Positions 1 to 6,538 of a stretch of DNA of 11,510 nt are shown piece by piece (position 1 is the stretch's first letter; every line of letters starts with the position of its first letter). Source of the DNA: Saccharothrix sp. NRRL B-16348 (lineage in GTDB: Bacteria > Actinomycetota > Actinomycetes > Mycobacteriales > Pseudonocardiaceae); contig NZ_LGED01000021.1 in NCBI RefSeq assembly GCF_001280085.1, forward strand, positions 1 through 11,510, written 5' to 3'. The notes beneath the pieces were generated by a model. That model was not told where the DNA came from, did no database searches, and saw only the letters and a program-made list of their open reading frames with translations. The translations under genes and the position numbers were made by a program.

Positions 1-180
1 CCACTCCCAGTCGGTGAACTCCTTGAACGGCTTCCGCTCGAGGTCGGAAGCCAGGAAATCCTCCACCGCGGCGATCAACGCGGGGTTGCGCTTCAGCGGC
101 TCCTCTTTCTCCCCGCCGCACGCGACGCACAACGACGCCACCAGCGCCAGCAGCACGGTCAATCGCAGTGTGAACCTCAC
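1..180 (-). CDS. Putative lipoprotein, candidate immunity protein (3' end outside window)
   Basis: Sixty codons are visible, from a GTG at 180 to the left edge with the frame open, so the gene is partial. The N terminus (VRFTLRLTVLLALVASL...) is a short basic and hydrophobic signal sequence followed by CVAC-GG. Cys21 is the probable lipidated residue: Ala at -1 and Val at -2 fit a lipobox, although Cys18 at -3 is less usual than Leu. After it comes a charged stretch (GGEKEEPLKR) and then what looks like a helix (NPALIAAVEDFLASDLERK). The start is chosen because it gives a complete signal peptide and has a strong Shine-Dalgarno just upstream. The gene lies 12 bases after the stop of the RHS toxin gene, so the two are almost certainly co-transcribed. 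A small gene directly after a polymorphic-toxin tip is usually the immunity gene, and a membrane-anchored extracytoplasmic lipoprotein would suit a toxin acting outside the membrane. Immunity function is inference. No known immunity family is recognised in the visible part. Confidence 0.75.
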   Translation of the reverse strand, partial: MRFTLRLTVLLALVASLCVACGGEKEEPLKRNPALIAAVEDFLASDLERKPFKEFTDWEW

Positions 181-184
181 GCGT

Positions 185-192
185 CCCTCCCC
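185..192 (-). promoter_or_regulatory. Ribosome binding site of the lipoprotein gene
   Basis: On the minus strand the sequence GGGGAGGG begins directly after the TGA stop of the RHS gene and is followed by ACGC and the GTG start. This purine run is a strong Shine-Dalgarno match. It fixes the GTG at 180 as the start and suggests that the lipoprotein is translated by ribosomes finishing the toxin gene. Confidence 0.75.
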
Positions 193-963
193 TCATCGGA
201 CAACGCAGTAGCCACCATCGGACAGCGCGCACGGCAACGACTCAGGCGGGCCACCCGGCAGGTCATGCCCAGGCTCCTTGCTCTCGTCGTAAGTCTCAGC
301 GGGCCGGAACGGTACATCGTCGCTGTGTTCCAACTCGAATTTTTCGCCGATCCCCACTAGCATCCCCGAGTTCACCGCCTTGTAGACCGCGTCGGCGAGA
401 TGGTCGGCGTCCGTGTAGGTGGCGATGACGCGTCCCATCCGGTTGTTATACAGGTCCATGGCCTCCTGGAGGGGCGTGCCGCTGGACTTCATCTCATGGG
501 CAGTCGTGAAGTCGAAGGAGAACTCCGAGCCGAACCGCTGGGCGATCAACGCGCTCCAGTAAGCATGGCGGAACGCGTCCAACTGCCCCGCCACGTTGGA
601 CTCCCCAGGGAAGCGCCTGTTGGCCTCGTCGACGGATTGTGTCACGAGACCTTCCATCGCGCGCAAGATCATGTACGTGTTGGTCAGCTGGACCACGCCG
701 CAGTCCTTCCCCCGGAACCCTATGCACCCGCGCACGGCCTCCTTGAGGATCACCTCATATTCGACACGCGTGAGGATGACCTCCTTGTCGTCGTACTTGA
801 TGACCACGTTGTCGCGCGGGTCGGCGACCACCTGGTACGTGGACAGGAAGTCCTCGGTCTGAGATTCGTCCACTCGCGGGCTGGTCACGCCGGGGCTCGA
901 TCCGCAGCACGAGTCGCCGTTGGGCGCGGGGCAGCCGGCGCCGTCGACGCCGCACGTCGCGAT
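193..963 (-). other. Toxin tip domain of the RHS protein (DUF6973-like)
   Basis: This is the segment after DPSGL: residues 1846-2101 of the RHS protein (256 residues plus stop). It contains DAFRHAYW (1974-1981), TTAHE (H2001, E2002) and MDLYNNRMGR (D2015, N2018, N2019). From memory this spacing of D, R, H, H, E, D and N matches a domain catalogued as DUF6973, common at the ends of wall-associated, RHS and other polymorphic toxins. The conserved polar residues suggest an enzyme active site, but I know no demonstrated reaction. There are eight cysteines, four of them within the first 20 residues and two in the last dozen. No membrane segment is evident. The last 40 residues are rich in Pro, Asp and Glu. 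It is read as the toxic moiety because it follows the core boundary exactly, differs in composition from the core, and is followed by a small lipoprotein gene. Confidence 0.72.
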
Positions 964-3900
964 CAGGCCGGAGGGGTCACTGAGCGTGACAGGGCTGTTG
1001 TTGGCGTAGGCGTAGCCGTTCCACTGCTGCGGGTTCTCCTGGTCCAGGACCGGGTCGACCGCGGTGAACCTGCCCAGCGCCGGGTCGTACTCGCGGGCGC
1101 CGAGGTGGACCGTGCCGCCGGGGTCCTGCACGCCGCCGATGAAGCCGTGCCGGTCGGGCCAGGAGCCGGGTGGTGCTCCGCGGGTGACGCCGAAGGGGTC
1201 CTGGTAGCGCTTGGTGACGGCGAGGGTGCCGGCGTCGACGGCGCAGAGTGCGGTGCCCTGGTGGTCTTCGACGGTCCAGGTGAGCTTGTCCGCGGTTCGT
1301 CGGGCGACGTTCTTGCCGCCGTGGGTGTAGAAGCGGGTACCGACGGCGGTGGTCGTGCCGGCGGGGACGAACAGTTCCATGTCGACCAGGTACAGGGTGG
1401 TGCCCGCGGCTTCCCTCGAGATCAATCGCGCGCCGTCGGCGTCGTAGAGGTAGGTCGACTCCTTGCCGGTGGCCAGGTCCTTGTCGACGGCGACCCGGCC
1501 TTCCTGGTCGTGCCTGAGCTCGTGGCCAGGTCGGGCCACGGTGCTGCCCACCTCGTTGTAGCCGTAGGTCGCCGTGGTCTCGGCGCCGCTCGGGTTCTTG
1601 GTGGTCGTAGAGGTGACGGCGTGCGGCCGGGGTTGGCCGGGCAGCGGGTACTCCAGTGAGGTGACCGTGTCGCCGGCGGCGGTGTGCCTGGTCTGGGTTT
1701 TGCGGTTGCCGGTCTTGTCGTAGGACCAGTCGGTCCAGTACGGGGCGGGCCCGCCGAGCCCTGTCAGCGACGGCGCGACTTCGCAGTCGCCGGACGACGG
1801 GGTCCACGCCGAGGTGAGCCGGCGCAGGTTGTCGTAGCCGAAGCACTGGTTGTCGGCGACGGCGGTCGCGGTGTCGTCGACCTCGGTGACGTCGCCGACG
1901 TGGTTGTAGGTGTAGGCGCGGTTGGCGAGGATCTGGTCGGTGGTCGTGGCGCGGACGGCCATGGTCGACGCGACGCGGGTGGTGAAGTCGTCGTAGGTGT
2001 GGGTGGTGGAGACCTGTTTGGGGTCGTTGGCATCGGCGTAGTTGACGCGCAGTACTTGGCCGATCGGGTTGTAGGTGGTCTGCGACACCAGTTTGGTGCC
2101 GGCGCTGCCGCTGGTCGCGTAGGACTCGGTGGGCAGGCCCAGCGCGTCGTAGTCGCGGAAGATGGTCTCCGCGGGCAGGCCGCCGAGGCCGGGTGAGCTG
2201 ACCCTGGCGATGGCGCCGCTGTTGGGGTCGTAGGCGATCGGGAACGAGTGCGAGCCGCCGATGCCCGTCTCGCTGGTGGGGATCACCACGGTCGTTCCGG
2301 TCGGTCTGCCCGCGGTGTCGTAGCCGGAGACCTCCCGGACGTAGGCCTTGCCGCCGGAGAAGCGCACCGAACTGGTCGGCTTGCCCTTGAGCTTGGTGTC
2401 GTACGCCCAAGTGGCGAGCCGCGAGCCCGAGGTGATCGTGGTGTCGTACAGGCCGGTCTTGCGGCCGAGGTTGTCGTAGGTGAACGCGAGGGTCTTGTTC
2501 CGGGCGTCGGTGGTCGTCAGTACTTGACCGGCCGCGTCGTAGGTGGTCGTGCTGGTGCCGGAGTCGGGGTCGGTCTGGGACACCTTGCGGCCCAGCAGGT
2601 CGTAGGTGTGGGTCCAGGTGTTGGCGCCGGTGCTGTCGGTGACGGTGTGCAGCAGTTCGGAGCGGTGGTAGGTGTAGGTGGTGGTGTCGGCGGGGTCGTC
2701 CGGTCCGGTGTGCTGCCGGTCCTCGAACTGCTGGGTCATCACCTTCTGGCCCAGCCCGTTGGTGACGACCGCGGACGCGGTGCCACCGAGCGGCGGAACC
2801 GAGGTGACGCGGTCGCCGTCGTAGGTCGTGGTAGTGCGCCACTGCTCCGTGCCGTCGCGCAGCGACAGCACCGCCGTCGCCCGGCCGGCCGAGTCGTAGC
2901 GGGTCTCGGTGGTGTTCGGCACGGCGTTGTCCTGCACGACGTGCAGTGATGTCGACGGTGCGGCGCTGTTCCAGTACGGCGCGTGGGTCTTCCAGACCCG
3001 GCCCTGCGAGTCGTGCAGGGTGTCGGCGACGACGCGGCCGCCTTTCGCGTAAGAGGTGGGCGACTGGGTCTGCACGGTGCGGCCGAGCCCGTCGAACAAC
3101 GCGTAAGAGGTCGCATACTGCCCCGAGGCCAGCAGTCTCTGGGACGCCACGACGCTCGGCGAGCCGGTGTTCACCGTGTACTCGAACTTGGCGTCCGCCG
3201 ATGCGTTGACGCTCTTGCTGTGACCGGGCTTCCAGATTGCGGTGATCCGGCCGAGAGGGTCGTAGGTGACGTCGGTCCGCAGCCCGCCTTGGTCGATCTG
3301 GCCGGTGACCAGGCCAGAGGCCGGGTCGATCTCCTCGGTGGTGGTGAGCGCGGTCGGCACGCCTGCGATGGTCACGTTGGGCGACGTGGTGACCGCCTTG
3401 GTGACAGGGCCGCCGGTGGCCGGGGTGTAGCTGGTGGTGGTCGTCCGGTTGAGCGCGTCGGTGGTGGTCAGTGTCCGGCCGTAGACCGTGTCGTAGGTGG
3501 TTTTGCTCGTGGGGGTCTGGAACACTTCTGCTCCGCCCTCGGGCCATTCGGCGAGCTTGTGCACCTCGGTCATGAGACCGCGGGTCGGCGCCGCGCCGAA
3601 CGCCTGGCCGTCGTAGAGCGTCCGCTCATCGGAGATGATGTTGGCGCTGGTCGCCGGGTTGTCATCGGCGCACGGACCGGAGATCTTCTGAATGGAGTTG
3701 GGGTAGGTCAGCATCCAGGCGCCGGTGTTCTGCGCGTAGGTGGTGCGTGCGCACGTCGTCTGCCCTGGGTCGTCGGTGTCGCCCTCGGTCTGCACCGAGG
3801 TCACCAGGCCGTGGTCGCCGTAGGTCATGGCGGTGCGGGAGGCGCGCCACTCGTTCGACGCGGCCAGCCACACCCTGGTCCAGGTCGCGCCGTTGGCGGT

Positions 3901-6498
3901 GTAGAACGACTGGATGCCGTGGATGTCGGTGGCGGTCGCGGCGGAGGACCACTGATCGTTCACCACGGTCTTGATCACCTGGCTGCCCAGGTAGGTCAGG
4001 GTTTCGCGGGTGACGCCGGCGTACTGCTTGGAGTCGGCGATGGTCTCGCCGAGCGAGTCGGTCACCGGCACCGACCGGGTGCCGCCGTCGGGTGCGACGT
4101 CGCCGTCCATGCCCCGCAGGTACAGCGACTCGGTCACGGTGCGCGGTCCGGACGGGTCGTCGGGGTTGCCGACCGTGGTCTTGACCTTGCCGTAGCCGCG
4201 CCACATCGACCAGGTGCGGTGCTCGGGCTTGGCGAAGAAGTTCTCGTCGTAGTGCCAGGCGGTGCCGTCGAGGTAGTCGTAGTGGGTGCGGGTCTGCTTG
4301 CCGAGCGTGGTGCGGCCGTCGGCGTAGACGTCGGTGACGACGTACTTGTTGAACCAGTCCAGCACCGGATCCTTCGCACCGGGCGGCGTCCAGTACACCG
4401 GGTAGCAGCGGGTGGGGTTGGTGGCGGGGTCGGGTGTGCCGGCCTGGCAGTCCGGGCCGGTGTAGTCGACCGTGGTCACCCCGCCGAGCTCACCGGTCAC
4501 CGTCGTGATCCGGTAGCGCGACAGGCTGGTGTAGTCCTGGTGGGCACGCGTGCGGTTGGACTTCGACGTGCCGCCGAACGTCGTCGGCGGCAGGGAGACC
4601 GATCCGCCGACGAGACCGGTACGGGTGACGCTCTCCAGCCACAACGCCGGGTTGCCGCCGTCACCGGTGGCGGGGAATGTGTGGTTGAGGGTCCAGCGGT
4701 CGGCGTCGAGCCAGCCGCCCGCGCCGTTGCTCACCTGAGTGGTGATGGTGGTGAGCTTCTTGCGGGTGAAGAACGACGGCGAGACGCTCTCGCACACCGC
4801 GCCGGGCGCGCAGATCAGGTCGGCCGGCACGTCCGGCCAGGATTTCGCGGTGGTGTCGTTGAGCTGCGCGGGGTCGCAGGTAACGCCCCCGCCGGGCAGG
4901 CAGCGTTCAGCGGTGTCGAAGCGCACCCGCGCGGCCGGCTGGGCGTACGCGCCGCCGGCGGTGGTGTTCAGCCCGTACTCCAAGCGCAGCAGGTAGCCGC
5001 CACGCACGTAGGAGGTGCCCACCGTGGTGACGTTGAGGTTGCGCCCGTAGGCGTTGACCTCCGGCTGGTAGTAGTAGGACGTGATGTTGCCCCGCGGGTC
5101 GACGACGTAGTCCAGGTTCCAGCGCCACGCCTGCGTGCACGACGAGTCCGCGAACGCCGTCTGGTGGCACGGCTCGTCACCGTTGTTGCCGAACACCGGC
5201 GTCGTGAACGTCGACTGCGTCTCCGGCTTGTCCGCCGTCCAGCCGGGCATCCGGTTCAGCCCGAAGAAGTACTGGGTGCCGTCGACCGTCGTGATCTTCC
5301 AGTGCTCGCCGTTGAGCGCGCCGTTCGCCGCTCCGTACAGCCTTTCGACCTTCGAGCCGTCCTCCTGGCGCGGCCGCCAGACGTCCGAGTCGGTGGTGTC
5401 CTTGACCAGTTGGTTGCTGCGCCCGGCCAACGCCATGGTCGCGTTGTCGGTGGCCCAGCACTGGTCACCGGTCTTGGTCTGCCCGTTGTTCCCACCCAGG
5501 TCCTGGGCGCACGCCTTGTACTGCCGCTCGATGAACCCGCCTGTGGCCAGCGACCAGCCGTCGCCGACCCAGGACGCCTGGTTGTTCGTCGCCGACGTGG
5601 CCCCGTCCACCGTCCCCGACGAGTATGCCAACGACACGCCGGGCGTGGCGCCGCCCAACGCGGCCGGCACCTTGACCGGGTAGCTGTACGTGAAGTCACC
5701 CGCCGAACCACCCGCCGACCACGAACCTGCCGGTGACAGCGGGGTGGCGGTGTAGTCGCCCCCACCGCTGTCGCCGTCGGCGGTCGCTGCGAGCACGGTC
5801 GCGCTCGACGTCGAGGCCAGCGCGATCTCGCCGACGAGGTGCTTGCCCGCACGGTTCCCGTGCTCGACAGGTGTGCCGAGGCGACACTCCGGCTTGTCCG
5901 GTGTGGACAGCACGCAGTCCGGATAGGACACCAGCCGCAGCCGCTGCCCATAGTCGCCGCCGTAGGCCGCGGCGAACGCCGAGTAGTCCAGCCGGACCGA
6001 CAGCGGACCTGACAAATCACCCGACATCGGGCTGATCCGGTACACCGGTCCCCTCAAGCCGACGCGGGCGCCGTCCACCGCCTCCACCTCGACCTGACCG
6101 GACGACCGACCCGCGGCCTTGGCCCCGTCCGGCGCACGGCCCGCCTGGCCGCGACCCCGACCGACCTCCAGACCCGTCACACCCGCGGCGACCGGAGCGG
6201 TACGGGCCGACGCCGCGGCCGGCGCCAGATCCACCACGGCACGACCGGGTTGCGGCAGCCGCACCTGCGGCGGCGCGGTCATCGCCCGGTCGGCCGACTC
6301 CGCCCGCGGCGCGGGACGGGCCTGGTCACCAGTACCGGGAACCGACCGCGTGTCCTGCAACGCGGGCAGGTCCCAACCCAGACCGTGCCATCCCTTCTTC
6401 GGCGCGGCGAACGCCGGGATCGGACTGGTCGCGGTCAACAGCACCACGATCGCGACGATGGTGGACTTGGCGAGCACGCCGGCTCTGCGTCTGTTCAT
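193..6498 (-). CDS. Secreted RHS/YD-repeat polymorphic toxin with variable C-terminal tip
   Basis: This is a 2101-residue protein from the ATG at 6498. The open frame runs upstream to 6633, but that part overlaps the preceding gene. The ATG at 6498 begins a good Sec signal peptide (MNRRRAGVLAKSTIVAIVVL..., probable cleavage AFA/AP after residue 31). The ribosome site is weak (GAGACGGAA). Domains in order: a Pro/Ala-rich linker; an SpvB/TcC-like N-terminal part near residues 265-320 (YPVKVPAALGGATPGVSL, then NNQASWVGDGWS); YD repeats at about 995-1780 (YDPLGR, YDLLGRK, YDAAGQ, YDNLGRK); the RHS-associated core at 1785-1845 (GFIGG...GAREYDPALGRF...NNSP...DPSGL); and a 256-residue tip. In known RHS and TcC proteins the repeats build a hollow shell that holds the tip, and the core aspartates cut it free. 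The gene lies 40 bases after the LamG protein gene and 12 bases before a lipoprotein gene, forming one operon. The family assignment is firm. The target and activity of the tip are not known from sequence. Confidence 0.93.
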   Translation of the reverse strand: MNRRRAGVLAKSTIVAIVVLLTATSPIPAFAAPKKGWHGLGWDLPALQDTRSVPGTGDQARPAPRAESADRAMTAPPQVRLPQPGRAVVDLAPAAASARTAPVAAGVTGLEVGRGRGQAGRAPDGAKAAGRSSGQVEVEAVDGARVGLRGPVYRISPMSGDLSGPLSVRLDYSAFAAAYGGDYGQRLRLVSYPDCVLSTPDKPECRLGTPVEHGNRAGKHLVGEIALASTSSATVLAATADGDSGGGDYTATPLSPAGSWSAGGSAGDFTYSYPVKVPAALGGATPGVSLAYSSGTVDGATSATNNQASWVGDGWSLATGGFIERQYKACAQDLGGNNGQTKTGDQCWATDNATMALAGRSNQLVKDTTDSDVWRPRQEDGSKVERLYGAANGALNGEHWKITTVDGTQYFFGLNRMPGWTADKPETQSTFTTPVFGNNGDEPCHQTAFADSSCTQAWRWNLDYVVDPRGNITSYYYQPEVNAYGRNLNVTTVGTSYVRGGYLLRLEYGLNTTAGGAYAQPAARVRFDTAERCLPGGGVTCDPAQLNDTTAKSWPDVPADLICAPGAVCESVSPSFFTRKKLTTITTQVSNGAGGWLDADRWTLNHTFPATGDGGNPALWLESVTRTGLVGGSVSLPPTTFGGTSKSNRTRAHQDYTSLSRYRITTVTGELGGVTTVDYTGPDCQAGTPDPATNPTRCYPVYWTPPGAKDPVLDWFNKYVVTDVYADGRTTLGKQTRTHYDYLDGTAWHYDENFFAKPEHRTWSMWRGYGKVKTTVGNPDDPSGPRTVTESLYLRGMDGDVAPDGGTRSVPVTDSLGETIADSKQYAGVTRETLTYLGSQVIKTVVNDQWSSAATATDIHGIQSFYTANGATWTRVWLAASNEWRASRTAMTYGDHGLVTSVQTEGDTDDPGQTTCARTTYAQNTGAWMLTYPNSIQKISGPCADDNPATSANIISDERTLYDGQAFGAAPTRGLMTEVHKLAEWPEGGAEVFQTPTSKTTYDTVYGRTLTTTDALNRTTTTSYTPATGGPVTKAVTTSPNVTIAGVPTALTTTEEIDPASGLVTGQIDQGGLRTDVTYDPLGRITAIWKPGHSKSVNASADAKFEYTVNTGSPSVVASQRLLASGQYATSYALFDGLGRTVQTQSPTSYAKGGRVVADTLHDSQGRVWKTHAPYWNSAAPSTSLHVVQDNAVPNTTETRYDSAGRATAVLSLRDGTEQWRTTTTYDGDRVTSVPPLGGTASAVVTNGLGQKVMTQQFEDRQHTGPDDPADTTTYTYHRSELLHTVTDSTGANTWTHTYDLLGRKVSQTDPDSGTSTTTYDAAGQVLTTTDARNKTLAFTYDNLGRKTGLYDTTITSGSRLATWAYDTKLKGKPTSSVRFSGGKAYVREVSGYDTAGRPTGTTVVIPTSETGIGGSHSFPIAYDPNSGAIARVSSPGLGGLPAETIFRDYDALGLPTESYATSGSAGTKLVSQTTYNPIGQVLRVNYADANDPKQVSTTHTYDDFTTRVASTMAVRATTTDQILANRAYTYNHVGDVTEVDDTATAVADNQCFGYDNLRRLTSAWTPSSGDCEVAPSLTGLGGPAPYWTDWSYDKTGNRKTQTRHTAAGDTVTSLEYPLPGQPRPHAVTSTTTKNPSGAETTATYGYNEVGSTVARPGHELRHDQEGRVAVDKDLATGKESTYLYDADGARLISREAAGTTLYLVDMELFVPAGTTTAVGTRFYTHGGKNVARRTADKLTWTVEDHQGTALCAVDAGTLAVTKRYQDPFGVTRGAPPGSWPDRHGFIGGVQDPGGTVHLGAREYDPALGRFTAVDPVLDQENPQQWNGYAYANNSPVTLSDPSGLIATCGVDGAGCPAPNGDSCCGSSPGVTSPRVDESQTEDFLSTYQVVADPRDNVVIKYDDKEVILTRVEYEVILKEAVRGCIGFRGKDCGVVQLTNTYMILRAMEGLVTQSVDEANRRFPGESNVAGQLDAFRHAYWSALIAQRFGSEFSFDFTTAHEMKSSGTPLQEAMDLYNNRMGRVIATYTDADHLADAVYKAVNSGMLVGIGEKFELEHSDDVPFRPAETYDESKEPGHDLPGGPPESLPCALSDGGYCVVR
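964..1146 (-). other. RHS repeat-associated core domain with autoproteolysis signature
   Basis: This segment encodes residues 1785-1845, the hallmark end of RHS proteins: GFIGGVQDPGGTVHLGAREY, then DPALGRFTAVDP, NGYAYANNSP and DPSGL. In studied RHS and TcC proteins, conserved aspartates in this region cut the chain just after the final Leu of the DPxGL motif and release the tip inside the shell. The equivalent acids here would be among D1805, D1815 and D1841, with cleavage expected between L1845 and I1846. The motif is seen directly. Cleavage is inferred from the family. Confidence 0.85.
1147..3505 (-). repeat. YD (RHS) repeat array
   Basis: This is a degenerate protein-level repeat built on YDxxGR followed by a short strand. 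Clear copies read YDTVYGR, YDPLGR, FDGLGR, YDSAGR, YDLLGRK, YDAAGQ, YDNLGRK, YDTAGR, YDALGL, YNPIGQ, YNHVGD, YDNLRR, YDKTGN, YNEVGS and YDADGA. In DNA, ACCTACGAC-type codon strings (seen as gtcgtaggt on the plus strand) recur throughout. Such repeats form a spiralling beta-sheet shell in known family members. The left boundary is set at the start of the compact core motif, and the right boundary at the first clear copy. Some more diverged copies probably lie further right. Confidence 0.85.
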
Positions 6499-6538
6499 GA
6501 TTTCCGTCTCAACCTGGGTGTGGGAGAACGCGAAAGGG

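Noticed and set aside
14..211. Small plus-strand open frame over the lipoprotein gene
   Set aside because: It has no motif or ribosome site, and is antisense to a lipoprotein start with a clear signal sequence and Shine-Dalgarno.
977..3547. Minus-strand open frame of about 856 codons in another frame of the RHS gene
   Set aside because: Its translation is dominated by Arg, Pro and His, typical of an out-of-frame reading of GC-rich repeats. The RHS frame shows YD motifs throughout.
2983..5736. Long open frame on the plus strand (about 917 codons) antisense to the RHS gene
   Set aside because: Its translation is low-complexity Arg/Gly/Val-rich with no domain. It mirrors the high-GC third-position bias of the real gene on the other strand.
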